Source: Modestobacter sp.
Lineage (GTDB): Bacteria > Actinomycetota > Actinomycetes > Mycobacteriales > Geodermatophilaceae
Direction of reading: 5' to 3'
DNA: 10,580 nt
Assembly (NCBI GenBank): GCA_025966175.1
Contig: JAOPVN010000180.1
Span: 1 to 10,580, forward strand
The notes under the pieces are model-generated. The model saw nothing but the letters and a program-made list of their open reading frames with translations, did no database searches and was not told where the DNA came from. A program made the translations under genes and the position numbers. Below, in pieces: positions 1 through 6,237 of this stretch (the stretch's first letter is position 1; every line of letters begins with the position of its first letter).

Positions 1-189
1 CAGGTGCGTGTAGTCCGCCGGGTCCAGGTCCCGCCAGTGCGGTCCGCGCCCCAGGTAGGGCGCCCAGCCGACGTCGTGGTCGATCCCCAGCTCGGTCAGC
101 CAGCCGACGACGACGTCGGCCCCCAGCTCGTCGCCGATGGTGGCGACCACCTCGTCGAAGCTGAACCAGCCGGTGACCAGGACGCGCAT
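1..189 (-). CDS. Probable polysaccharide pyruvyl transferase family protein, N-terminal part
   Basis: The open frame runs from an ATG at 189 off the left edge of the window, so only the first 63 residues are visible. They begin MRVLVTGWFSF and end with the stretch DLDPADYTHL. A hydrophobic beta strand followed by a GW/F turn, then a helix containing GDELGADVVV, and a closing DPADYTHL are what I remember from actinobacterial polysaccharide pyruvyl transferase-like proteins, which transfer pyruvate ketals to glycans or are glycosyltransferase-like. The start is supported by an AGAAGG ribosome site at 197-202, 7 nt upstream. It is transcribed divergently from the VOC gene. No catalytic residue is visible in this fragment, so the family call rests on N-terminal resemblance only. 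A Rossmann-like protein of another family is the main alternative. Confidence 0.5.
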   Translation of the reverse strand, partial: MRVLVTGWFSFDEVVATIGDELGADVVVGWLTELGIDHDVGWAPYLGRGPHWRDLDPADYTHL

Positions 190-289
190 GTCCCCACCTT
201 CTCAGGCGCCCGGCCGGCGGGAAGGTCCGGACCAGCTCAGCTGTTGAGCCGATGACGACGCCGACCGCAGGCGCCCCCAGGAGGACGAC

Positions 290-802
290 GTGAGCACTCC
301 CCAGCCGACCTCGCCCGACCCCGCCGCGCTGGCCGCCGAGCGGGCCCACATCCGTGACCGCCACCTGCGCGCCGCCGGGGAGCGGCCCGCCTCGACCGCC
401 CGCGGCCTGCACCACACCGCCCTGATCAGCAGCGACGTGGAGACGACGATCCGCTTCTACCAGGACGTGCTGGGCTTCCCGCTCACCGAGCTGATCGAGA
501 ACCGGGACTACCCGGGTTCCTCGCACTTCTTCTTCGACATCGGCAACGGCAACCTGCTCGCGTTCTTCGACTTCCCGGGCCTGGACGTCGGCCCCTACGC
601 CGAGGTGCTCGGCGGGCTGCACCACATGGCGATCAGCGTCGAGCCCGAGCGCTGGGCCGCGCTGGTCGAGAGGCTGACCGACGCCGGGGTCGAGCACGTG
701 GTGCACAGCGGCGTCTCGGTGTACTTCCGCGACCCCGACGGCGCCCGGATCGAGCTCATCGCCGACCCGCTCGGCGAGATGTACGGGGAACACGTCCTCT
801 GA
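290..802 (+). CDS. VOC family protein (glyoxalase / dioxygenase superfamily)
   Basis: This is a 170-residue single-chain protein of the vicinal oxygen chelate fold, whose members are metal-dependent lyases, dioxygenases or resistance proteins. After about 38 charged residues, two beta-alpha-beta-beta-beta modules follow. The first opens with GLHHTALISSD (His41/His42) and contains RFYQDVLGFPL. The second opens with GLHHMAISV (His111/His112) and ends with YFRDPDGARIELIAD (Glu155). The paired His and the Glu are the usual metal ligands of this superfamily, so an active metal site is likely. Substrate cannot be read from sequence. The start is GTG at 290, chosen because AGGAGG at 279-284 lies 5 nt upstream. 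The protein has no signal peptide and should be cytoplasmic. It ends 52 nt before nhaA on the same strand, but no functional link is evident. Confidence 0.88.
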   Translation: MSTPQPTSPDPAALAAERAHIRDRHLRAAGERPASTARGLHHTALISSDVETTIRFYQDVLGFPLTELIENRDYPGSSHFFFDIGNGNLLAFFDFPGLDVGPYAEVLGGLHHMAISVEPERWAALVERLTDAGVEHVVHSGVSVYFRDPDGARIELIADPLGEMYGEHVL

Positions 803-854
803 TCTTGGTGTTGCCCCGCGGCTGAGAGACTGAGCCGAGCCCCTGGAGGACGCC

Positions 855-2234
855 GTGGTGCAGCCGCCCCGACCCGGCCCGCCGTTGCGGGTCAGCGTGC
901 CCACCCTGTCGCCGTCCTCGAGGCTGTACGTGGGCACCGAGGCCGGCGGTTCGGCGCTGCTGCTGGTCGCCGCCCTCTGCGCGCTGGCCTGGGCCAATTC
1001 GCCGTGGTCGGGGGCGTACGAGTCGTTCTGGTCGACCCCCGCGTCGCTCGGGGTCGGTGACCTCTCGCTGTCCCTGGACCTGCGGCACTGGGTCAACGAC
1101 GGCGCGATGGCGCTGTTCTTCCTCGTCGTCGGCCTGGAGATCACCCGCGAGGTGAGCACCGGGGAGTTGCGCAACCGGCGCTCGGTGGCGGCTCCGGCGC
1201 TGGGCGCGCTCGGCGGGTTGGTCGTACCGGCGTTGATCTACCTGGCGGTCAACCCCTCGGGGCCGGCCAGCGGCGGCTGGGGCATCGTGATGAGCACCGA
1301 CACCGCCTTCGTGCTCGGCGTGCTGGCGCTGTTCGGCCCGCGCTGCCCGGACCGGCTGCGGCTGTTCCTGCTCACCCTGGCGATCGTCGACGACATCGGC
1401 GCGATCGGCGTCATGGCGGTCTTCTACACCGACTCGGTCGTGGTGCCGGCGCTGCTGGTCGCCGCCGCGCTGATCGTCGTCCTGCTGGTGCTGCGCTGGA
1501 TGGGCGTGTGGCGGCTGACCCCCTACGTCGTGGCCGGCATCGCGCTGTGGCTGGCGGTCGACGAGTCCGGCGTGCACCCCACCCTGGCCGGCGTCGTCCT
1601 CGGCCTGCTGCTCCCCTCCCGTCCGTCGTCCCGGCGGGAGGTGGACCGGACGGCGGAGTACGGCCGCGCACTGCGGGAGGCACCCGACGCCCAGCGCGCC
1701 CGGCTCACCTCGCTGGCGGTGGCCGCGACGGTGCCGGCCAACGACCGGCTGCAGGAGGCGCTGCACCGGTGGACGGCCTACCTCGTCGTCCCGGTGTTCG
1801 GCCTGGCCAACGCGGGCGTCTCGCTGGACCCGGAGACGCTCGGCGCGGCGCTGCACTCGCGGGTCACCCTCGGCGTCGTGCTCGGGCTGGTCGTCGGCAA
1901 CGCCGTCGGGATCACCGCGGGCACGTTCGTCGCGCTGCGCACGGGCTGGGGCGTGCTGCCCGGCGGGGTCCGCTGGTCGCACCTGATGGCCGGCGCGACG
2001 CTGGCCGGGATCGGCTTCACCATCTCGCTGTTCATCACCGACCTGGCCTTCGACGACGTCCTGCTGCGCGAGCAGGCGAAGATCGGCATCCTGATCGGGT
2101 CGCTCACCGCGGCGGTGCTCGGGACGGTGCTGCTACGCGTCCTCGGCGAACGGTTCCCGCTGTGCTCGCCGGAACCGGACTCCCCGCGGATGCTGCCGCC
2201 CCGCCCCTGGCTGGAGCCCAGCGTCGGCGTCTGA
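855..2234 (+). CDS. nhaA: Na+/H+ antiporter NhaA
   Basis: This 459-residue, multi-spanning inner-membrane antiporter exchanges cytoplasmic Na+ (or Li+) for external protons and supports sodium and pH homeostasis. The family core is unmistakable: MALFFLVVGLEITREV near residues 85-100, MSTDTAFVLG at 146-155 (Asp149, equivalent to E. coli Asp133), and LAIVDDIGAIGVMAVFYT at 175-192, where Asp179/Asp180 match the ion-binding Asp163/Asp164. FGLANAGVSL is at 315-324 and GIGFTISLFI at 385-394. The position equivalent to E. coli Lys300 is Asn349 (GLVVGNAVGIT), an unusual change. The start is GTG at 855 or the adjacent GTG at 858, after GGAGGA at 845-850. After the last helix, about 28 residues form a proline-rich tail. 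In many actinobacteria NhaA carries a C-terminal DsbA-like thioredoxin domain. Here that domain is absent, and a separate DsbA-like gene converges on nhaA and overlaps its last 102 nt. Confidence 0.95.
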   Translation: MVQPPRPGPPLRVSVPTLSPSSRLYVGTEAGGSALLLVAALCALAWANSPWSGAYESFWSTPASLGVGDLSLSLDLRHWVNDGAMALFFLVVGLEITREVSTGELRNRRSVAAPALGALGGLVVPALIYLAVNPSGPASGGWGIVMSTDTAFVLGVLALFGPRCPDRLRLFLLTLAIVDDIGAIGVMAVFYTDSVVVPALLVAAALIVVLLVLRWMGVWRLTPYVVAGIALWLAVDESGVHPTLAGVVLGLLLPSRPSSRREVDRTAEYGRALREAPDAQRARLTSLAVAATVPANDRLQEALHRWTAYLVVPVFGLANAGVSLDPETLGAALHSRVTLGVVLGLVVGNAVGITAGTFVALRTGWGVLPGGVRWSHLMAGATLAGIGFTISLFITDLAFDDVLLREQAKIGILIGSLTAAVLGTVLLRVLGERFPLCSPEPDSPRMLPPRPWLEPSVGV

Positions 2235-2750
2235 GCCGGCTGCGGACCGGGCGACCGCGCGGCGCAGCGCACCGATCTCCGGGCGGCCCTCGAAGCGCAC
2301 GCCGTCGATGAAGAGCGTCGGGGTGCCGGGCACGCCGAGGGCCACGCCGCCGGCGAAGTCGGCCTCGACCTTGTCGCCGAACCGCTGGGCCGCCGCGCCG
2401 ACCAGCGGGTCGCCGTCCAGCCCGAGCTCGGTGCCGTAGCGGCGCAGGTCGGCGTCGGTGAGCCGGTCCTGCCGGCCGAACAACAGGTCGTGCATCGGCC
2501 AGAAGGCGCCCTGCGCGGCCGCTCCCTCGGCGGCCAGCGCCGCGGTCAACGCGTAGGGGTGGACGTCGGGTAGCGGGTAGTGGCGGAACACCAGCCGCAC
2601 CCCGCCGTCGCTCTCGTCGACCAGCCGGCGCAGCACGGGCGCCGCCGCCGCGCAGTACGGGCACTCGAAGTCGCCGTACTCCACGACGGTCACCGGGGCG
2701 TCGGGGCTCCCGGAGACGTGGTCGTCCGGGGTCAGCTCGAGGGCGGTCAT
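2133..2750 (-). CDS. DsbA-like thioredoxin-fold oxidoreductase
   Basis: This 205-residue thioredoxin-fold protein is of the DsbA/Thioredoxin_4 type. The active-site motif CPYC is at residues 30-33 in VEYGDFECPYC. The alpha-helical insertion follows (FRHYPLPDVHPYALTAALAA, then GAFWPMHDLLF), and the cis-proline loop is GVPGTPTLFIDG (Thr143-Pro144). There is no signal peptide or membrane anchor, so it appears cytoplasmic, unlike classic periplasmic DsbA. The start is ATG at 2750, giving an N-terminus MTALELTPDDHVSG that matches domain boundaries. An upstream in-frame extension would run inside the preceding GNAT gene. Only 2 nt separate it from the GNAT stop, so translational coupling is likely. 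The fold ends near residue 170. The last ~35 residues are a basic, low-complexity tail encoded antisense to the nhaA 3' end. Its sequence type is close to the DsbA domain fused to actinobacterial NhaA proteins. Confidence 0.88.
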   Translation of the reverse strand: MTALELTPDDHVSGSPDAPVTVVEYGDFECPYCAAAAPVLRRLVDESDGGVRLVFRHYPLPDVHPYALTAALAAEGAAAQGAFWPMHDLLFGRQDRLTDADLRRYGTELGLDGDPLVGAAAQRFGDKVEADFAGGVALGVPGTPTLFIDGVRFEGRPEIGALRRAVARSAAGSDADAGLQPGAGRQHPRGVRFRRAQREPFAEDA

Positions 2751-2752
2751 GC

Positions 2753-3040
2753 TCAGTGCTCGGTGGCGACCAGGTCGCGGTACTCCGGGTGCCGCTCGAT
2801 CCAGCCGCGGACGAACGAGCACATCGGGACGACGTTCTCGCCCCTGCTACGGACGTCGTCCAGCGCGGCCCGCACCAGGGTGCTGCCCAGCCCGGAGTGC
2901 CCGGCGTCGCTCTCGACCTCGGTGTGGGTGAAGACCACCTCGTTGCCGCGGCGCTGGTAGGCGGCCAGCCCGAGCAGCCGGTCGCCGTCGCGGATCTCGT
3001 AGCGGCTGTTCTCGGGGGCGTCGATCACGGTCGGCTCCAT
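2753..3040 (-). CDS. Small GNAT-type acetyltransferase (YidJ / Gtn-like family)
   Basis: This 95-residue compact GNAT-fold protein resembles the short acetyltransferase family represented by human GTN/NATD1 and bacterial YidJ. The signature is clear: YEIRDGDRLLGLAAYQRRG, then FTHTEVESDAGHSGLGSTLV with the acetyl-CoA loop G-x-x-G-x-G, then ENVVPMCSFVRGWIERHPEYRDLV, whose single cysteine and HPEY are typical of the family. The acceptor substrate is not known from sequence. The start is taken as ATG at 3040. A TTG at 3052 is in frame but sits directly on the only nearby GGAG. The TGA stop is 2 nt before the dsbA-like ATG, so the two genes probably form one transcript. A stable hairpin lies between this gene and galK upstream. 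Confidence 0.87.
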   Translation of the reverse strand: MEPTVIDAPENSRYEIRDGDRLLGLAAYQRRGNEVVFTHTEVESDAGHSGLGSTLVRAALDDVRSRGENVVPMCSFVRGWIERHPEYRDLVATEH

Positions 3041-3059
3041 GCCCGCAGCCAACTCCGCT

Positions 3060-3084
3060 CGCGGCGGGGCTGTTCCCCGCCGCG
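3060..3084 (-). terminator. Hairpin after galK, probable terminator of the galTK transcript
   Basis: A perfect 10-bp GC stem (CGCGGCGGGG pairing with CCCCGCCGCG) closes a 5-nt loop. It starts 5 nt after the galK stop and ends 19 nt before the ATG of the downstream GNAT gene. The minus-strand sequence after it has no T run, which is common for actinobacterial terminators. It may therefore terminate partially, or act as an mRNA-stabilising end. Confidence 0.6.
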
Positions 3085-3089
3085 GCGGG

Positions 3090-4262
3090 TCAGGACGCGC
3101 GCCGCGCGGCTGCGCCGGAGGTCACCGCGAGGGTGCCCGGGACGGTGAGACCGCGGTCCTGACAGGCGCGCACGACGGCGTGGCTGACCACCGGCACGGC
3201 GTCAGTGGGCACCAGCGCGATCGCCGAGCCACCGAACCCGCCACCGGTCATCCGGGCGCCGAGCGCACCGGCCCCGGTCGCGGCGGCGACCACGGTGTCC
3301 AGCTCGACCGCGGAGACCTCGTAGTCGTCGCGCAGCGACGCGTGCGAGGCGTCCAGCAGCGGCCCGCACTCGGCGATCCGGCCGGCCCGGACCAGCTCCA
3401 CGAACCGGTCGACCCGCTCGACCTCGGTGACCACGTGCCGGGCGCGCGCCCGCAACTGCGGGTCCGCGAGCCGCTCGACGTCGGCGAGGGTGGCATCGGC
3501 CAGGTACTGCAGGCCCAGGATCGCGGCGGCCTGCTCGCAATCGGCACGGCGCTTGCCGTACTGGCCGTCGGCCAGCGCGTGCCGCACCCGGGTGTCGATG
3601 ACCAGCAGCTGCAGACCGGCCTCGGCCAGGCCGAGGTGGACCGGGCCGGTGCTGAAGTCCTTGGTGTCGATGAGCAGCGCGGCGCCGTCCTCGGCGAGCA
3701 TGGCGACCGTCTGGTCCATGCCCCCGGTGTTGGCCCCGACCACCTCGTTCTCCGCCCGGATGGCCGCCTGGACCATCAGGTGGCGCAGCGCCGGTTCGTC
3801 GGCGCGGCCGGCCAGCTCGGCGGCGGCCACCGCGACGGCGCTCTCCAGGGACGCCGAGCTGGACAGGCCGGCACCCAGCGGGACGTCACTGGCAACGGCG
3901 ATGTCCAGGCCGGGCACCTCGATCCCCGCCTCGCGCAGCGCCCACAGCGTTCCGGCGACGTAGGCCGCCCAGCCGTCGGCGCAGCCCGGACCCAGCTGAC
4001 CGATCCGGCCCTCGAAGGGCTTGGCGTCGGGGTCGTCGCTGCTCACCCGCACCCGGTCGTCGTCGCGCACGCGCACCGCGGCGGCGGTGACCCGGGTCAG
4101 CGCCATGGGCAGGCACCGGCCGCCGTTGTAGTCGACGTGCTCGCCGATCAGGTTGACCCGGCCGGGGGCGACCCAGACGCCGTCCGGCTCGACCGACCAG
4201 GTGGCCGTGAGCTCGGCGACCGCCCGCTCGGCGGGGCTGGCCGGCTGCGTCTCGTCGCTCAT
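3090..4262 (-). CDS. galK: Galactokinase
   Basis: This 390-residue GHMP-family kinase phosphorylates D-galactose to galactose-1-phosphate with ATP in the cytoplasm, the first committed step of the Leloir pathway. The galactokinase signature is GRVNLIGEHVDYNGG at residues 34-48, with catalytic-site Arg35 and sugar-binding Glu41, His42 and Asp44. The ATP-binding GHMP loop is PLGAGLSSSASLE at 128-140. The catalytic Asp183 is in TGGMDQ, and the third motif RMTGGGFGGSAIAL is at 337-350. Length matches the family. The start is the ATG at 4262, whose ATGA overlaps the galT stop by 4 nt, a standard translational-coupling arrangement. The frame stays open far upstream inside galT, but that extension has no galactokinase homology. 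It is followed by a stable hairpin. No galE or mutarotase is in the window. Confidence 0.96.
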   Translation of the reverse strand: MSDETQPASPAERAVAELTATWSVEPDGVWVAPGRVNLIGEHVDYNGGRCLPMALTRVTAAAVRVRDDDRVRVSSDDPDAKPFEGRIGQLGPGCADGWAAYVAGTLWALREAGIEVPGLDIAVASDVPLGAGLSSSASLESAVAVAAAELAGRADEPALRHLMVQAAIRAENEVVGANTGGMDQTVAMLAEDGAALLIDTKDFSTGPVHLGLAEAGLQLLVIDTRVRHALADGQYGKRRADCEQAAAILGLQYLADATLADVERLADPQLRARARHVVTEVERVDRFVELVRAGRIAECGPLLDASHASLRDDYEVSAVELDTVVAAATGAGALGARMTGGGFGGSAIALVPTDAVPVVSHAVVRACQDRGLTVPGTLAVTSGAAARRAS

Positions 4263-5413
4263 GACGCCACCTCGCGCAGCCGGTCGGCGATCCGCTCCGG
4301 CGTGGTGTCGTTGATCCACGCGCCCATCCCCGACTCCGAGCCGGCCAGGTACTTCAGCTTTCCGGGCGCGCGCAGCAGCGAGAACAGCTGCAGGTGCAGC
4401 CGGCCGAGCTCGCGGTCCTCCCCGGTCGGCGCCTGGTGCCAGCCGGAGATGTAGGGCACCCGGTCCACGCCCGGGTGGAAGCGGTCCACCCGGCGCAGCA
4501 GTTCCTGGTAGACCGTTGCCAGCTCGGCCCGCTCTGCGTCGTCCAGCGCGGCCAGGTCCGGCACGTCCCGATGCGGGGCCAGGTGCACCTCGACCGGCCA
4601 GCGGGCGGCGCGGGGTACGTAGGCGGTGAAGTGCTCCCCACGGAGCACCACCCGGGTGCTCTCGGCCTGCTCGGCCTCCAGCACGTCGGCCAGCAGGTTG
4701 CCGCCGGTGGCCTGCCGGTGCCGGCGGGCCTGCTGGAGCAGCTGCGCCGAGCGCGGCGGCACGAATGGGTAGGCGTAGATCTGCCCGTGCGGATGGGTGA
4801 GGGTGACGCCGATCTCCTCGCCCCGGTTCTCGAAGACGAACACCTCGGCGACACCCGGGTCGACCGAGTGGGCCTCGGTGCGCTGCGCCCATGCCTCGAC
4901 GATCGTGCGCATCCGGGCGGCCGGCAGGTCGACGACGGCGGCGGAGTGGTCGCTGGAGAAGACCACGACGTCGCAGTGGCCGTAGGCCGGCTGGTCCGCG
5001 GGACCGAGCACCGGAGGGTGCGGCGCCGCGGGATCGACCGTCAGCGGCGCGAAGCTCGGGAACCGGTTGGCGAACACGGCGACGTCGTAGTCGGCGTCGG
5101 GGACCTCACTGGCGTGCGCCGGGTCGCGGGTCGGGCACAGCGGACAGTCGGCGGCGCTCGGCAGGAAGGTGCGGTTCATCCGGTGCCCGGCGATCGTCAC
5201 CCACTCCCCGGTGAGGACGTCGAAGCGCACCTCACCGGCGTGCGGCGGCTCCGGCAACGGGCGCGTGTCGATCGCCTCGTGCACCGGCCCGGGCGTGGCC
5301 TGGTCGTCGAAGTAGAACATCGGCCGGCCGTCGGCCATGGTCCGCTCGGTGACCTGTCCCGGCCACCCCGGCGACCCGACCGTGACCTGCTCCGGCGCCG
5401 ATCCCGCGTCCAT
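4259..5413 (-). CDS. galT: Galactose-1-phosphate uridylyltransferase
   Basis: This 384-residue HIT-superfamily enzyme exchanges galactose-1-phosphate with UDP-glucose to give UDP-galactose and glucose-1-phosphate. The family's N-terminal core includes RFDVLTGEWVTIAGHRMNR, then the zinc pair CPLC (Cys90, Cys93) and VFANRFPSF. Next come SSDHS (His156, equivalent to the E. coli zinc ligand His115) and the catalytic HPHGQ at 207-211, where His209 is the uridylylated nucleophile and His207 a zinc ligand. The C-terminal half has the second HIT-like domain (VEVHLAPHRDVPDL, then LHLQLFSLLR and KYLAGSESGMGAWIND). The start is ATG at 5413, with AGGAGGG 8 nt upstream. An in-frame GTG at 5473 is less likely because it falls inside a palindrome and lacks such a site. 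The stop overlaps the galK ATG by 4 nt. The promoter must lie in the short gap behind tRNA(fMet) copy 1. Confidence 0.96.
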   Translation of the reverse strand: MDAGSAPEQVTVGSPGWPGQVTERTMADGRPMFYFDDQATPGPVHEAIDTRPLPEPPHAGEVRFDVLTGEWVTIAGHRMNRTFLPSAADCPLCPTRDPAHASEVPDADYDVAVFANRFPSFAPLTVDPAAPHPPVLGPADQPAYGHCDVVVFSSDHSAAVVDLPAARMRTIVEAWAQRTEAHSVDPGVAEVFVFENRGEEIGVTLTHPHGQIYAYPFVPPRSAQLLQQARRHRQATGGNLLADVLEAEQAESTRVVLRGEHFTAYVPRAARWPVEVHLAPHRDVPDLAALDDAERAELATVYQELLRRVDRFHPGVDRVPYISGWHQAPTGEDRELGRLHLQLFSLLRAPGKLKYLAGSESGMGAWINDTTPERIADRLREVAS

Positions 5414-5421
5414 CCCTGTCG

Positions 5422-5428
5422 CCCTCCT
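5422..5428 (-). promoter_or_regulatory. galT ribosome binding site (AGGAGGG)
   Basis: On the minus strand AGGAGGG lies 8 nt before the ATG at 5413. It decides that start over the upstream in-frame GTG at 5473, which would add 20 arginine-rich residues with no family match. Confidence 0.85.
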
Positions 5429-5454
5429 GTCGCACCTGCGTCCGTGCCCGGACG

Positions 5455-5473
5455 GTGCAGACAGAGTCTGCAC
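5455..5473. promoter_or_regulatory. Perfect 8-3-8 palindrome upstream of galT, candidate operator
   Basis: GTGCAGACAGAGTCTGCAC is a perfect inverted repeat of 8 bp with a 3-bp centre, 42 nt before the galT start. A further CAGAC at 5477-5481 repeats the same half-site, so three CAGAC/GTCTG half-sites lie within 24 bp. The position between a terminator and an operon start suits a sugar-responsive repressor site. No regulator gene is in the window, and the regulator family is not identifiable from the site alone. It could also form a leader hairpin in the mRNA. Confidence 0.45.
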
Positions 5474-5480
5474 ACACAGA

Positions 5481-5521
5481 CGGAGGGCCCGGTCACCGTG
5501 ATGCGGTGACCGGGCCCTCCG
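5481..5521 (-). terminator. Hairpin terminator of tRNA(fMet) copy 1
   Basis: A perfect 18-bp stem (5481-5498 with 5504-5521) closes a 5-nt loop, starting 2 nt beyond the encoded CCA of the tRNA. The tail on the minus strand is TCTGTGTGTG rather than a pure T run. It should insulate the galTK operon from the tRNA transcript. Confidence 0.8.
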
Positions 5522-5523
5522 AT

Positions 5524-5600
5524 TGGTAGCGGGGACAGGATTTGAACCTGTGACCTCTGGGTTATGAGCCCAGCGAGCTACCGAGCTGCTCCACCCCGCG
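5524..5600 (-). tRNA. Initiator tRNA-fMet (CAT), copy 1
   Basis: This is a 77-nt tRNA with anticodon CAT at 5564-5566 and an encoded CCA. It is the initiator and not the elongator type for four reasons. Position 1 is C and faces U72 (unpaired end). The anticodon stem has three consecutive G:C pairs (GGG/CCC). The D stem has A11:U24, and the overall sequence follows the bacterial initiator consensus. Compared with copies 2 and 3 it differs at three positions: A instead of G at the base of the T stem, with the partner changed from C to U so that pairing is kept, and A instead of G in the T loop (TTCAAAT). Its first 23 nt overlap the end of the GNAT coding region on the same strand. Confidence 0.96.
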
Positions 5601-6201
5601 TCGCAAGGAGAACGTTACCCCAGCGCCGGAGCGACCGTGCACGGGGGCCCGGCCCGCACCCTTCCGGCGACCACGGCCGCGGCTCCTCCGGGTGCTCCGG
5701 CGGGGTCTGCAGCGGCAGTTGCCACCAGCCGACGTCGTGCCACCGGCCGGCCGTGAAGCCCACCGCCCGGTAGGTGCCCACCGGGGTGAACCCGAGAGCC
5801 GTGTGCAGCCCCACGCTGGCCGGGTTGGGCAGCGCGATGCCGGCGAAGGCGGCGACGTACCCCAGCTCGCTCAGCTCGGGCAGCAGCCGCTCGTACAGCA
5901 CCCGGCCGGTGCCCGCGCCCTGTTCCGCGGCGGCCAGGTAGACCGAGCAGTCGACCGCCCACCGGTAGGCGGCCCGACCGCGGTGCCGGCCGGCGTAGGA
6001 GTACCCGACCACCGCGCCGTCCCGGCAGGCGACCAGCCAGGGCAACCGTGGCGCGGCCGTCATCCGCTGGGCGAGTTCGGCGGCGTCCGGCGCGACCGTC
6101 TCGAACGACGCCACCGAGTCGGTGACGTACGGCTGGTGGACGGCGGCGATCCCGGCCGCGTCCGCGATGTCGGCCGACCGGATCTCGGCGGGGCTGGGCA
6201 C
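5578..6201 (-). CDS. GNAT acetyltransferase, phosphinothricin N-acetyltransferase-like
   Basis: This 207-residue GNAT protein has a core (residues 6-164) that follows the Pat/Bar type, which acetylates phosphinothricin or related amino compounds such as methionine sulfone. Matching stretches are IRSADIADAAGIAAVHQPYV, VGYSYAGRHRGRAAYRWAVD, then CSVYLAAAEQGAGTGRVLYE with the acetyl-CoA loop QGAGTG. The final block is ALPNPASVGLHTALGFTPVG followed by GRWHDVGWWQL. Substrate is not provable from sequence. The start is GTG at 6201; no strong ribosome site precedes it, and the gene lies 36 nt after the SNF2 helicase, so it is probably co-transcribed. About 43 residues beyond the core form a Pro/Arg-rich tail. 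The last part of it is encoded by the tRNA(fMet) copy 1 promoter and by the first 23 nt of that tRNA, with the TAG stop in the tRNA D loop. Confidence 0.87.
   Translation of the reverse strand: MPSPAEIRSADIADAAGIAAVHQPYVTDSVASFETVAPDAAELAQRMTAAPRLPWLVACRDGAVVGYSYAGRHRGRAAYRWAVDCSVYLAAAEQGAGTGRVLYERLLPELSELGYVAAFAGIALPNPASVGLHTALGFTPVGTYRAVGFTAGRWHDVGWWQLPLQTPPEHPEEPRPWSPEGCGPGPRARSLRRWGNVLLATRGGAAR
5612..5617 (-). promoter_or_regulatory. -10 box of tRNA(fMet) copy 1 (TAACGT)
   Basis: TAACGT on the minus strand ends 11 nt before tRNA position 1. The same TAnnnT box at exactly the same distance precedes copies 2 and 3. I see no convincing -35 element. It lies inside the coding sequence of the upstream GNAT gene. 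Confidence 0.6.
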
Positions 6202-6237
6202 GAGCGGCAGGCTGGCGAGCTGCGTAGGGCTGCGTGG

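Noticed and set aside
224..249. GGTCCGGACC palindrome and GCTCA-N5-TGAGC inverted repeat between the first two genes
   Set aside because: Short palindromes of this kind are expected by chance in DNA this GC-rich, and nothing ties them to a promoter I can place.
756..1982. Long open minus-strand frame opposite the VOC and nhaA genes
   Set aside because: It is antisense to clear nhaA motifs and its translation is low-complexity Arg/Gln/Asp text with no fold-like pattern, as expected from GC-rich codon bias.
3039..4454. Long open plus-strand frame opposite galK
   Set aside because: It is the antisense shadow of galactokinase, with glycine/arginine-rich text and no recognisable domain. The same reasoning rejects 4394-5509 opposite galT and 6445-7884 opposite the helicase.
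4263..4892. N-terminal extension of the galK frame
   Set aside because: It lies wholly within galT in another frame and is low-complexity. The ATGA overlap at 4259-4262 gives the natural start.
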